NCBI GenBank assembly: GCA_963722575.1
Contig: CAVRNR010000020.1
Location: 310,001-374,000 of the forward strand
Length of the DNA stretch: 64,000 nucleotides
From: Fen-178 sp963722575
GTDB lineage: Bacteria; Acidobacteriota; Terriglobia; Bryobacterales; Bryobacteraceae
Reading direction: 5' to 3'
In this document: in pieces, positions 50,363 to 58,772 of the stretch
Position numbering within the stretch: the stretch's first letter is position 1
How the letters are laid out: each line of letters begins with the position of its first letter
Made by a program: the position numbers and the translations under genes
Notes under the pieces: model-generated
Told to the model about the DNA's origin: nothing
Databases searched by the model: none
What the model saw: only the letters and a program-made list of their open reading frames with translations

Positions 50363-51022
50363 TCAATCCTTGCGGTGGTGTTCGAGCTCGTGCTCGGAGA
50401 TCAACTGGCGCAGGGTGTTTTCCAGTTCGGCCACGCGGCGGGCCAGATCGTCGATGGCCTGGCCTTCCGGATCGGGCAGCAGGCCGTGCTCCAGCACGCC
50501 GTTTTCGCCGCGCGTGCGCACCACCCGGCCGGGAATTCCCACCACGGTCGAGTTGTCCGGAACGGGATGCACCACCACGGAACCGGCGCCGATCTTGACG
50601 TTGTCGCCAATTCTGATGTTGCCCAGCACTTTGGCGCCGCTCCCTACCACCACGTGGTTGCCCAGGGTGGGGTGGCGCTTGCCTTTTTCGTTGCCGGTGC
50701 CGCCCAGGGTCGCTCCCTGGTAGAGCAGCACATCGTCGCCGATTTCGGTGGTTTCGCCGATCACCACGCCCATGCCGTGGTCGATGAAGAAGCGCCGGCC
50801 GATGGTGGCGCCGGGGTGAATCTCGATCCCCGTCAGGAAGCGGCCGATCTGCGAGACGAGGCGCGGCGCCAGCGGCACCCTCCAGCCATACAGTTTGTGG
50901 GCCAAGCGGTGCAGCAGGATGGCATGGAAGCCGGGGTAACAGAGGACGATCTCGAGCACGCTCTTGGCCGCCGGGTCTTCCCGGAAAATGGTGCCGATCT
51001 GTTCCTTGATGGCTCGAAACAT
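50363..51022 (-). CDS. cysE: Serine O-acetyltransferase (CysE/EpsC type)
   Basis: This 219-aa enzyme makes O-acetylserine for cysteine synthesis. The N-terminal helical part (ILLHRLAHKLYGWRVPLAPR) is short, as in the EpsC/SAT type. The hexapeptide helix contains the catalytic GIEIHPGATIGRRFFIDHGMGVVIGETTEIG and GNHVVVGSGAKVLGNIRIGD. A C-terminal coiled coil (VAELENTLRQLISEHELEHH) follows. Its start is six bases after the nuoI-like stop. Confidence 0.93.
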   Translation of the reverse strand: MFRAIKEQIGTIFREDPAAKSVLEIVLCYPGFHAILLHRLAHKLYGWRVPLAPRLVSQIGRFLTGIEIHPGATIGRRFFIDHGMGVVIGETTEIGDDVLLYQGATLGGTGNEKGKRHPTLGNHVVVGSGAKVLGNIRIGDNVKIGAGSVVVHPVPDNSTVVGIPGRVVRTRGENGVLEHGLLPDPEGQAIDDLARRVAELENTLRQLISEHELEHHRKD

Positions 51023-51028
51023 GCCGAT

Positions 51029-51541
51029 TCAGTGCGCCGGAGCCGGGCCCAGAGGGCACCCCGCGGCGGCCAACGGTGGCTTGGCGCCGGGCGGCAGGGG
51101 CGCCAGCATATCCTCTTTGCGCTTGACCAGCGTCGCAGTATTGAAGCTGGCGTTTTCAAATCCATGGCCGTGCGTGATGGCGTCGGTGGGGCAGGCTTCC
51201 ACGCAATACCCGCAGAAAATGCAGCGGTTGTAATCGATGTTGTAAACCTTGGCGTAGCGCTCCCCGGCGGAGATGCGCACCAGATCGGTGTTCTCCGCGG
51301 CCTCGATATAGATGCAGTTGGAGGGACACGCGACGGCGCACAGGAAGCAAGCCACGCATTTTTCCAGGCCGTTGGCATCGCGCTGGAGCACGTGGACGCC
51401 GCGGTAGCGCTCTTCGAACTTGGGCGGCTCGTCGGGATAGTATTCCGTCACGGTGGGAGACATCATCTCCTTGAATGTGACGCCCATCCCTCTGGCGATG
51501 GAGGCGGCGGTATCCAGAATCTCTCCGATGGGGTTCGGCAT
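51029..51541 (-). CDS. nuoI: NADH-quinone oxidoreductase subunit I-like ferredoxin
   Basis: This 170-aa protein has two complete [4Fe-4S] motifs, CVACFLCAVACPSNC and CIFCGYCVEACPTDA, and ERYRGVHVLQRDANGLEKCVAC before them, as in NuoI. It would pass electrons to the N2 cluster of complex I. No other nuo genes are next to it, so either the operon is split or the subunit is encoded apart. Confidence 0.9.
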   Translation of the reverse strand: MPNPIGEILDTAASIARGMGVTFKEMMSPTVTEYYPDEPPKFEERYRGVHVLQRDANGLEKCVACFLCAVACPSNCIYIEAAENTDLVRISAGERYAKVYNIDYNRCIFCGYCVEACPTDAITHGHGFENASFNTATLVKRKEDMLAPLPPGAKPPLAAAGCPLGPAPAH

Positions 51542-51602
51542 AGGGCCTGGTTCTATTTTAGCCTGGGTTGAAGCTCCGCACGGGAGCCTAATTCCGCGAG
51601 CC

Positions 51603-52091
51603 TCAACCGGGCTTCCATTCGGGCACGTTGTCGCCCTGCCGGAACACCTCGACGCCAGCCAGGCCGCCGAGCGATTCCATATCCCGCTTGCTCCAGCCTT
51701 CGATAACGCGCGAGATGCCGCCGTCGCGCTCCAACAGAAACGCGGTGGGCACGCTGGAAATCCCGAATGCGTTGCTCGCCGGGTAGCCGCTCCGCCCGGT
51801 ATCGAGCAGAGTAGGCAACGTGAGGCCGAATTCCCGGTTGAACTCCAGGGTATCTTCGGCGCCGTCCTGCGAGATGGCGTAGACCGGCAGCGTGCCGGCC
51901 TTATGGATGCGATCGAGAAATGGGAATGTGAGCTGGCACACCGGACAGGTGGTCTTGAAAAAGGCGATCAGCGCGGGGCCGTGGGCGAGGATCTCATCGA
52001 GCGCGGTGGTGCCGCCATCCAGGCGCGGCAGGCGGAAATCCGGCGCGCGGGAGCCGGGGTCGAGAAGTTTGCCATGTTTGCTGGCAGCCAT
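51603..52091 (-). CDS. TlpA-like thioredoxin-fold protein
   Basis: This redoxin of about 162 aa has no clear signal peptide. The N-terminal beta part GSRAPDFRLPRLDGGTTALDE leads to the active site FFKTTCPVCQLTFPFLDRI (CPVC) and the cis-Pro loop ISSVPTAFLLERDG. It is encoded 77 nt downstream of the Sec-thioredoxin on the same strand, so the two may share a promoter and act in one thiol pathway. Confidence 0.85.
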   Translation of the reverse strand: MAASKHGKLLDPGSRAPDFRLPRLDGGTTALDEILAHGPALIAFFKTTCPVCQLTFPFLDRIHKAGTLPVYAISQDGAEDTLEFNREFGLTLPTLLDTGRSGYPASNAFGISSVPTAFLLERDGGISRVIEGWSKRDMESLGGLAGVEVFRQGDNVPEWKPG

Positions 52092-52168
52092 AATACAAGT
52101 GTACGATGGCGGCCGGCTGCCGCTCGGACGCGCGCGCTGGCTGGGCGCGTCACCGGCAGGCACGTCTG

Positions 52169-52675
52169 TTAGAGCAATTCCTCGATGGCCGTGGGCAGTG
52201 ACTTCAGAGGGATGCCCACCATGCGGATCACGCCATCCTTGCTCACAAGAATCATATACGGCAGGTTGTAATTGGGCGGAAAAAAGAAGTGGTTGAACAA
52301 TCGCCTCTTGGGATCGGCTACGACGGGGAATGTCAATGTGTGGCGGCGCCGAAACTCGACGGCCCTTTCCGCGGGCTCCTCGACATCAATTGCCACTACC
52401 TGGAAACCGCGGCTGCGGTACCGGTTCCAGAGGTTTTCGAGATGCGGAGCCTCCGCATTGCATTGGCTTCACCAGGAAGCGAAGAAATCGAGCAGGATGA
52501 CTTTACCGCTGAAATCGGAGGACTGCACCGTAGAAGTGTGCGGCGCCGAGAGCTCGATTTCGGGTAGGCGGCGACCTGGACCAAGCCGGGCGTGCGGTCC
52601 CCACTCCAGATCAGTGATCAGGATCGCAACGCTGATTGTGACGATCGCAAGCGAGATCCGAGTTGTGCGTCGCAT
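52169..52675 (-). CDS. Selenocysteine-containing thioredoxin-like protein (ResA/TlpA type)
   Basis: This membrane-anchored or secreted thioredoxin of 168 aa has TGA (52471-52469) read as Sec69. The frame is open and homologous on both sides: an N-terminal helix (ISLAIVTISVAILITDL), LPEIELSAPHTSTVQSSDFSGK and VILLDFFASW before, then SQCNAEAPHLENLWNRY, FQVVAIDVEEPAERA and a C-terminal VSKDGVIRMVGIP. The TGA stands for the first Cys of the WCxxC active site, giving W-U-S-Q-C. A 7-bp hairpin with a GGC loop starts 10 nt after the TGA, the same geometry as in the peroxiredoxin at 16022. The ATG at 52675 is the only plausible start. Confidence 0.88.
52442..52468 (-). promoter_or_regulatory. Predicted bacterial SECIS hairpin of the Sec-thioredoxin
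   Basis: On the minus strand the TGA is followed by 10 nt and then a perfect 7-bp stem (ATGCGGA / TCCGCAT) closed by a GGC loop. Loop position (17 nt after TGA) and the leading GG are the same as in the SECIS at 16163-16190, although the stem sequences differ. Confidence 0.78.
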
Positions 52676-52856
52676 TTACTTGCAATTCTGACTCCGACCA
52701 GAAACGGACGCAACTCCATGACCGACGTGCGGGCAGCGAAACCCCGCGGAAGCTGGCCGCGATCCTCATGGGCTTCGAGCGTTGTCAACTTTTATGTCGC
52801 GCCCCATGTGCATCGCTCATCGGCAGAGGCGATGTCTGATGCGCTACCATACAGGT

Positions 52857-53081
52857 GTGAGGACCACTTTGGAAATCGACGATGACCTGGTGCAGGTCGC
52901 CAGGCAGCTCGCGCAACAGCGCCAGACGACCATGGGGCAGGTAATCTCCCAACTGGTTCGCAAGGCAATAGAGCCGAAAAGCGCGCCCCGCATGCGAAAC
53001 GGAGTTCTGCTGTTCGACGTGAAGCCCGGCGCGAAGAAACCCAGCATGGCGTTGGTCAATCGTCTGCGGGATGAGGAATGA
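52857..53081 (+). CDS. vapB: VapB-type antitoxin
   Basis: This 74-aa ribbon-helix-helix antitoxin-like protein reads RTTLEIDDDLVQVARQLAQQRQTTMGQVISQLVRKA, followed by an acidic/basic tail that would wrap the toxin. A GTG at 52857 is taken as start because the domain begins there; ATGs further upstream are possible. It overlaps the toxin start by 4 nt, the usual vapBC arrangement. Confidence 0.82.
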   Translation: MRTTLEIDDDLVQVARQLAQQRQTTMGQVISQLVRKAIEPKSAPRMRNGVLLFDVKPGAKKPSMALVNRLRDEE

Positions 53082-53533
53082 GCACCGCACTGCTGGATGT
53101 CAACGTGCTCGTCGCGCTGCATGATCCGGCTCACCCAAATTACGAAGACGCACACCGGTGGTTTGGCCGCAATCGGAAGCGCGGTTGGGCCACCTGTCCG
53201 GTCACTGTGAACGGCTGTGTCTGCGTGCTAAGCAACCCTGCCTACCCCAGCGTGACCGCAGCGCCGGCGGAGGTGGCGTCCCGTCTCAGAGTCTTGTGCG
53301 CGGGTCCGGATCATGAGTTCTGGAGCGACTCGGTTTCGCTGCTGGACGAGTCGCTGTTCCGGCTGCAAGCGATCACGGGGCATCGGCAGACGACGGATAT
53401 CTATCTGCTCGGCCTGGCGGTCCGGCACGGCGGCAGACTTGCCACATTCGATCGGTCGATTCCCCTCAAAGCGGTTGTAGGGGCCGGCGCGGTACACCTG
53501 GAGCTGATCGGAGGCGCTCCTACAGCTCCTTGA
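53078..53533 (+). CDS. vapC: VapC-type PIN-domain toxin
   Basis: This 151-aa PIN-domain RNase toxin has the acidic residues in LLDVNVLVALHDPAHPNYED at the N-terminus and TTDIYLLGLAVRHGGRLATFDRSI at the C-terminus, which would hold Mg2+ for RNA cleavage. Translation is coupled to vapB. The end overlaps the convergent FAD oxidoreductase gene by 14 nt. Confidence 0.88.
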   Translation: MSTALLDVNVLVALHDPAHPNYEDAHRWFGRNRKRGWATCPVTVNGCVCVLSNPAYPSVTAAPAEVASRLRVLCAGPDHEFWSDSVSLLDESLFRLQAITGHRQTTDIYLLGLAVRHGGRLATFDRSIPLKAVVGAGAVHLELIGGAPTAP

Positions 53534-54821
53534 TGAGTTGCTGGGCGGCGATCAGCAGGGGGTCCCAGACGGGCGAGAAGGGCGGCGAATAGGCCAAGTC
53601 CAATTGCTCGAAGTCGTCGACGCGCAGGCGCGATTGCAGCGCGGCGGCGATCACATTGATGCGCCCGGCGGCGCCGTCCTCGCCGATCACCGATCCGCCC
53701 ATCAGGCGGCGGGTGGTGCGGTCGGCCACCAACTCCACCATGGTCTGGGCGCCCGGAAAATAGCGTGGCCGCACCGGGGCTTCGATGCGCGCGGCCATCG
53801 GCGAAAAACCTTCGGCGCGCGCCTGGGCCACGGAAAGGCCAGTGGTGGCGAAGCCCATCCCGAAGATGCCGACGATGGAGGTTCCCACCACGCCGGGGAA
53901 GCGCTCGCGGCTGCCGGCGGCGTTGGCGCCGGCAACCCTCCCGGTCTTGTTGGCGGTGGTTCCCAGCGGAATCCACGCGGGGCGGCCGGTCACCAGGTGC
54001 ATGACTTCGGCGCAGTCGCCGGCCACGAAAACTCCGTGCAGATTGGTCTCCATGCGGTCGTCGGCGCGGATGGCGCCAGTGCGGCCGAGCTCGACGCCGG
54101 CCTGCGCGGCAAGCTCCACGTTGGGCTTGAACCCGGCGGAGACCACCACCAGGTCGCAGGCGACGTCCGCCACGCTCTCTGGCTCGATGGCGCCGGCCTT
54201 GACGCCGCAGCGCAGCTCCACGCCGTGTCTTTCCAGTTGCTTGCGGACGGCCGCGGTGAAGTGCGGGTCGTCGCGCAGCAGAACGTTCTGGGAACGCTCC
54301 AGCACGGTCACGCGCAGGCCGTTGCGGCGCAGCGCGTCGGCGGCCTCTACGCCGATATATCCCGCCCCGATCACCACTGCGCGCCGCGGCCGCTTCTCGC
54401 GGATGAAGCGGCGCATCCGCTCGGCGTCTTCGAGGGTATGCAGCGTGAAGACGTGGGGCTGCTCGGCCCCCGCGATGCCGGCGGTATCGCAGCGCGCGCC
54501 GGCCGCAATTACGAGGTGGTCGTAGTGCAGGCGGTCGCCGGATTGGAGCTCCACCTCGCGGCGCGGGTGAGCGATCGAGACCACGCGCGCCCCAGTGCGC
54601 ACCTCGATATTTCGCTCCTTGCGGAAATACTCGGGTGTGTGCACAATCAACTGGCGGGCCTCGCGGACGCGCCCTTCGACGAAATACGGCAGCCCGCAGG
54701 CCCCATAGGAAACGACGGGGCCTTTCTCCAGGACCACGATGTCCAGCCGCGGATCGATGCGCCGCGCGCGCGCCGCCGCGCTCAGGCCCGCCGCCACCCC
54801 TCCGATGACCACCAGTGCCAT
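53520..54821 (-). CDS. FAD-dependent pyridine nucleotide-disulfide oxidoreductase (CoADR/Nox type)
   Basis: This 433-aa paralogue of the protein at 17088 lacks the rhodanese domain. The FAD motif VVIGGVAAGLSAAARARR, the redox Cys42 in VSYGACGLPYFVEG, the NAD(P)H motif VVIGAGYIGVEAADAL and VFVAGDCAEVMHLV are intact. It is probably a CoA-disulfide reductase or a single-Cys NADH oxidase/peroxidase. It precedes the STAS gene's position on the same strand, with six bases between the stop of the STAS gene and its start. Confidence 0.9.
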   Translation of the reverse strand: MALVVIGGVAAGLSAAARARRIDPRLDIVVLEKGPVVSYGACGLPYFVEGRVREARQLIVHTPEYFRKERNIEVRTGARVVSIAHPRREVELQSGDRLHYDHLVIAAGARCDTAGIAGAEQPHVFTLHTLEDAERMRRFIREKRPRRAVVIGAGYIGVEAADALRRNGLRVTVLERSQNVLLRDDPHFTAAVRKQLERHGVELRCGVKAGAIEPESVADVACDLVVVSAGFKPNVELAAQAGVELGRTGAIRADDRMETNLHGVFVAGDCAEVMHLVTGRPAWIPLGTTANKTGRVAGANAAGSRERFPGVVGTSIVGIFGMGFATTGLSVAQARAEGFSPMAARIEAPVRPRYFPGAQTMVELVADRTTRRLMGGSVIGEDGAAGRINVIAAALQSRLRVDDFEQLDLAYSPPFSPVWDPLLIAAQQLIKEL

Positions 54822-54827
54822 CGGCCG

Positions 54828-55232
54828 CTATTCCTCTTTCATCTTCTGCACAAAATCCAGGATATCGAAGGTCTTGAGCTTGCGGTCCGGGTAATAGCTG
54901 TTGACGGCATCCTGCTCGTCGGCAAAAATCTCGAAGATGGTGGCCAGCTTGGTCATGACCAATAGCTCGATATGGCGGCGGTTGAGATTGAGCAGTTTCA
55001 TATTACCGCCGCTCTTACGCAAAGTGGTGGCGCACATCACCAGCGCGCCCAGGCCGGTACTGTCGATGTAATCCGTGCCGGCCAGGTTGAACACCAGGTT
55101 GCGTGTGCCGGCGGCGTTGAGCGCGGCCACCTCCTCACGCAGCATGGTGGCCTCCGGACCGACCGTGATGCGGCCTTTCAGATCCAGGATAAGAATGCCT
55201 TCGCGTTCTCTTTGATCGATGTCCAGAGCCAT
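54828..55232 (-). CDS. STAS-domain anti-sigma factor antagonist (SpoIIAA/RsbV-like)
   Basis: This 134-aa STAS protein has an N-terminal ILDLKGRITVGPEATMLREEV and the phosphorylatable Ser in GTDYIDSTGLGALVMCATTL. It probably binds an anti-sigma kinase to release a sigma factor or controls another partner. No kinase or phosphatase gene is nearby. It is on the same strand as, and six bases before, the FAD oxidoreductase. Confidence 0.88.
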   Translation of the reverse strand: MALDIDQREREGILILDLKGRITVGPEATMLREEVAALNAAGTRNLVFNLAGTDYIDSTGLGALVMCATTLRKSGGNMKLLNLNRRHIELLVMTKLATIFEIFADEQDAVNSYYPDRKLKTFDILDFVQKMKEE

Positions 55233-55250
55233 AGCTTCTATGGTAACGCC

Positions 55251-55306
55251 GGCGATGTTGTCGCCGGCGGGTTGCCAACCCGCCGCAGGATGCCATCCTG
55301 CCCCAC
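55251..55306. repeat. Compound hairpin repeat, family A (third copy)
   Basis: Three hairpins, GGCGATGTTGTCGCC, GGCGGGTTGCCAACCCGCC and GCAGGATGCCATCCTGC, are followed by CCCCAC. The last two modules and their order equal those in the copies at 3875-3976 and 32141-32182. Confidence 0.75.
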
Positions 55307-55316
55307 AAGGGCGGTG

Positions 55317-56030
55317 CTACGCCCGAGTGTCGATGGACCCCACGCGGCGCGCCTCGTAGGCGGCGATCTGGGCCTCGTGCTTCAGAATGTAGCCGAGTTC
55401 GTCCACGCCCTCCAGCAGACAGTGCTTGGAAAAGGCGTCGATGGGGAATTCCACTTTCCGCCCGCTGGGCGTGGTAAGGGTTTGGCTGGCAAGGTCGATC
55501 TTCACCAACGCATCCGGATTCTCCGCCGCGGCCGCGAACAACTCCGCCTGCGCGTCCGGCGGCATCACAATGGGCAGCAGCGAATTCTTCAGCGAGTTCT
55601 GTTTGAAGATGTCGGCGAAAGACGTGCTCACCACGGCGCGAAAACCGAACTGCGTCAGCGCCCACGGCGCGTGTTCGCGCGAGCTGCCGCAGCCGAAATT
55701 GTCCCCCGCCAGCAGCACCTGCGCGCCCCGTGCCCGCGGCTGGTTCAGAATGAAATCCGGTTTGGGATTGCCCTCGGCATCGTAGCGCCAGTCGCAAAAT
55801 AGCTGCTGGTCGAGACCCTGCTTGGTGGTGGTTTTCAGAAAGCGCGCCGGCGTCCATGGTCACGCTGCTGTCGTAGGCCGCGCCTTCGCCGGCGGGAAGC
55901 TGCTTCCAGCGCGCCACGGCCGCCGCCCACGCCAATCCTCGAGATCAGCGCCAGGATGATGTCCTTGGCCAAAACGCCGGGCCTCAGCCGGCCATCCACG
56001 CGGACTTGAAGGGTCTTCGACTCCGGTGTC
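55317..56030 (-). pseudogene. Remnant of leuC-leuD (isopropylmalate dehydratase) with two internal deletions
   Basis: Three pieces are joined. The first (about 56030-55935) is a LeuC segment (SKTLQVRVDGRLRPGVLAKDIILALISRIG). It is fused out of frame to a second LeuC segment (AAVARWKQLPAGEGAAYDSSVTMDA, about 55935-55855). That runs out of frame into LeuD lacking only its first residues (TPARFLKTTTKQGLDQ, FCDWRYDAEGNPKPDF, LLAGDNFGCGSSREHAPWAL to the normal C-terminus at 55317). The LeuD part lacks the DTDxI start; an internal ATG at 55718 would omit more. The dehydratase encoded here cannot be functional. Confidence 0.75.
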
Positions 56031-56091
56031 CAGGGGCTTGCATCATGAATACCGCCTGGAGAAGGAGACGGCGTAGCCAGGCACAAGATTA

Positions 56092-56343
56092 TTGCGGAGC
56101 GCCGCCGATCGAGTTCGTGATTCACGTTTCCGAGATGATGGAGGGGCATCGAGAGATCAACGAAAGATCAACGGACTGGATTTAAACCCGGCAATCCTGT
56201 ATCCTAAGGGTTTTGCGCTAGTGGACGCTCGCATGATCCTTGCGGAGCCCGCCATTCGCCCGCGGGCCGTGGATATCCAGCGGGACCGGGTAATGAGCCG
56301 GCAAGCGATCTTCGACGCCCAGATCGACTGCGGAAACTCGTGA
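56092..56343 (+). pseudogene. Fragment of an ADP-forming acyl-CoA synthetase C-terminus
   Basis: The translated piece INGLDLNPAILYPKGFALVDARMIL matches the last part of the ATP-grasp subunit of ADP-forming acetyl-CoA synthetases (usually EIDLNPV...VDARI). The rest of the gene is missing and the surrounding residues are not family-like. It lies directly between the leuCD remnant and the leuB-like gene. Confidence 0.5.
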
Positions 56344-56477
56344 TCAGAGCGCAAGTAGCGCAAACATGCGAACTCCGATCACTGCGGCATAGGAGCAGAT
56401 GTCTAGTGTTATTGTTATTGATTACTTGCTTCGTTAACCGTTCAACATTGTGACGTCTATTTATGGAGGTTTGGAAG

Positions 56478-57554
56478 ATGCATAAGATTGCGGTCATTCC
56501 CGGAGACGGGACTGGACCAGAGGTGACTGCCGAAGCAGTCAAGGTTCTCAAGGCGGCGGCTGCGAAGTTCGACTTCAAAGTTGAACTGACTGAGTTTGAC
56601 TTCGGGGGCGAGCGATACAAGCGAACCGGGGAGTTATTGCCGGATAGCGCTGTGGAGGAATTGCGCAAGTTCGATGCGATCCTTCTTGGAGCCATCGGTC
56701 ATCCCGACGTGGCGCCTGGGATCCTGGAAAAAGGGATCCTGCTCAAGGCCCGTTTTGCCCTGGATCAGTACATCAACCTCAGACCAGTGAAATTGTACCC
56801 TGGCGTCGACACGCCGATAAAGGGCAAAGGGCCGAACGACATTGATTTTTTCGTTGTCCGGGAGAACACAGGGGACTTGTACACGGGAGTCGGCGGCTTC
56901 AGCATGAAGGGAACTCCGCATGAAGTTGCTGTACAAACAGCGGTGTACAGCCGCTTTCAGGTTGATCGCTGCCTCCGCTACGCCTTCAACCATGCGCGGA
57001 AGCACGGCAAGAAAGCGCGGGGCAAGTCAAACCATAATACCTTGGCGCTCTGCGGCAAGACGAACGTCCTGACGTATGTTTACGACCTCTGGGAAAGAGC
57101 CTTTCACGAGATGGGGCAGAAGGAGTTTCCGGAAATCGTCCGCGAGTACTACCACGTCGATGCGACGTGCATGTGGTTTGTCAAGAACCCAGAGTGGTTT
57201 GACGTGATCGTCACGGGAAACATGTTCGGCGACATCATCACGGATCTGGGTGCGATGATCCAGGGCGGCATGGGTATTGCCGCGGGCGGCAATCTCAACC
57301 CCGAAGGGGTGAGCATGTTTGAACCCATCGGCGGGAGCGCACCCAAGTACACCGGCCAGGGTGTCATCAATCCGCTGGCTGCTATCTGCGCGATGCAGAT
57401 GATGCTGATGACACTCGGCGAAGACAAGGCTGCGGCCGCGGTGGAGGAATCGGTCATGTTTGTTACGGCGAACAAGCTGAAATCGCTTGCAGCCGGCCGC
57501 ATGGGCTATTCGACCTCCGGCGTTGGCGACCTGGTGGCGGCAGGAATCGCGTGA
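56478..57554 (+). CDS. leuB: 3-isopropylmalate/isocitrate dehydrogenase family protein (LeuB-like)
   Basis: This NAD-dependent beta-decarboxylating dehydrogenase has 358 aa. The start at 56478 follows GGAGG. Conserved parts are IAVIPGDGTGPEVTAEAVK, DAILLGAIGHPDV, the substrate-binding NLRPVKLYPGV, VVRENTGDLYTGVGG and MFGDIITDLGAMIQGGMGIAAGGN with the metal Asp residues. The C-terminus MFEPIGGSAPKYTGQGVINPLAAI is complete. It could act in leucine synthesis or as an IDH-type variant. It is followed at 11 nt by a leuC fragment. Confidence 0.9.
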   Translation: MHKIAVIPGDGTGPEVTAEAVKVLKAAAAKFDFKVELTEFDFGGERYKRTGELLPDSAVEELRKFDAILLGAIGHPDVAPGILEKGILLKARFALDQYINLRPVKLYPGVDTPIKGKGPNDIDFFVVRENTGDLYTGVGGFSMKGTPHEVAVQTAVYSRFQVDRCLRYAFNHARKHGKKARGKSNHNTLALCGKTNVLTYVYDLWERAFHEMGQKEFPEIVREYYHVDATCMWFVKNPEWFDVIVTGNMFGDIITDLGAMIQGGMGIAAGGNLNPEGVSMFEPIGGSAPKYTGQGVINPLAAICAMQMMLMTLGEDKAAAAVEESVMFVTANKLKSLAAGRMGYSTSGVGDLVAAGIA

Positions 57555-57564
57555 AGCTTTGGGA

Positions 57565-57745
57565 ATGACCATCTCAGAGAAGATCCTGGCTGCTCACTCG
57601 GGTAAGAGCAGCGTCGCGCCGGGAGAACTCATCAACGTCAAAGTCGGCGTGGTCTTGGGAAATGATGTCACGGGCCGGACGCCGCAAGGGAATTCGCCAA
57701 AATAGGCATCGACAAGGTATTAGGTCCGGGGCTTCCTGACATGTA
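57565..57745 (+). pseudogene. N-terminal fragment of leuC
   Basis: The reading from the ATG at 57565 begins like LeuC (MTISEKILAAHSGKSSVAPGELINVK, VVLGNDVTG). After a frameshift the other frame gives AAREFAKIGIDKV, which continues the LeuC pattern, and then the similarity ends. The catalytic domain is missing. It follows leuB by 11 nt, so this was once a leuB-leuC operon. Confidence 0.65.
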
Positions 57746-57851
57746 GCGCGCGAGCACCAACGAACCTGGGGGATCTTAGGCGGACCCCAAAGTCCATAGA
57801 TGGGTAGACTCGGGTAAGGATGGGTAATCCGCGGTTCCGGCCGAGCCCGAA

Positions 57852-58289
57852 TTGCGAGGTTTGGCTCCCCAAGAGCTACACAGGGACGGAATGGTGGAAT
57901 TCCTGGATGGGGGCACGCAGGGGCTGGCGCTGCTGGACCGCATCGCCAACCGCCGCGTGTTACTGGTTCTCGACGCCGTAGCGCTAGGCGCGGAGCCTGG
58001 AACGGTTCACGTTCTGCGCGGGTGGAAGCACGCCGGGGAGCGCGCTTCCACTGCGCATGAAAGCAATGTAGCCGAGTTACTCCAGGCGTCTATGCTGCTG
58101 GGCGAATGCCCCGAGCAGGTGACGGTTATCGGAATCGAGCCGGAGAGGATCGCAACGGGGATCGGGGTGTCGGAGGCGGTGGCTAGGGGCGTAGGCGCGG
58201 CGGTGGAAACGGCGCGGCGGGAGTTGGCGGGGAGACTCATCCGAAGCCAACGCGGCTCGTTTAAAGGGTTATCATCCCGGTGGAGCTGA
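57852..58289 (+). pseudogene. Hydrogenase maturation protease (HyaD/HycI-like), N-terminally truncated
   Basis: Residues after about 15 match the family: VEFLDGGTQGLALLDRI, LLVLDAVALGAEPGTVHVL, STAHESNVAELLQASMLLG and VTVIGIEPERIATGIGVSEAV. The N-terminal GIGNxxxxDDGxG part with the first metal ligand is missing. No hydrogenase genes are in the window. It is likely a remnant. Confidence 0.6.
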
Positions 58290-58398
58290 AGCGGTCTCAG
58301 GACGGCCTTCCCGCTATCCACGCCCGCATCAATTTGGCTTCGATAACCAGTCCCCTCGTGGGCAGCCGGCTCCCGGCTCTGCCCGGTAAAGACTCGCT

Positions 58399-58680
58399 CT
58401 AGGCGGCTTCTCGGATTCCGACGGCCAGGCGTTTGCCGAGCACACGGAATGCGGCTTCGAGCTGATCGAGCCGGGAGGCGTGGAGTAGGTCGAGCAAGCG
58501 GTCCACTTGGGGTTTCCTCCTCCACTTCAGGCCAAGGTTCTGCTTGAGTTTGTTTTCCAACCCTTTGCCGATTTCCTTTCTCCCGTGCATCGGCAAGATG
58601 GTGGACCGCCTGCCAAGTCGATCTTTGAGGTGGCTGCCCTTGGCGGGTGCCGCGAATCTGTTAGTGGCGCAGGCACTCAT
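58399..58680 (-). pseudogene. HicA-like toxin remnant
   Basis: The stretch KGSHLKDRLGRRSTILPMHG and KEIGKGLENKLKQNLGL matches the second half of HicA (GSHxxF..VPxHGxKELxKGTL). The N-terminal half that carries the beginning of the dsRBD-like fold is replaced by sequence from a GCAGGCA hairpin repeat (58669-58686), inside which the apparent ATG lies. A 45-residue basic/helical tail follows. No HicB is evident. Confidence 0.45.
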
Positions 58681-58686
58681 GCCTGC
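58669..58686. repeat. GCAGGCACTCATGCCTGC hairpin repeat
   Basis: An inverted repeat with 7-bp arms (GCAGGCA / TGCCTGC) sits exactly where the HicA-like remnant loses similarity to its family. Confidence 0.55.
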
Positions 58687-58772
58687 CGCGTCCGACTCCT
58701 CGGGACGCTCTTTGCATGACCTATTGCTTTCCCATACGACTTGCGGTACTATGGCATTCCAATAGGAGGCAT

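Noticed and set aside
53538..54965. 475-aa plus-strand open frame
   Set aside because: Antisense to the FAD oxidoreductase; His/Gly/Ala-rich composition only.
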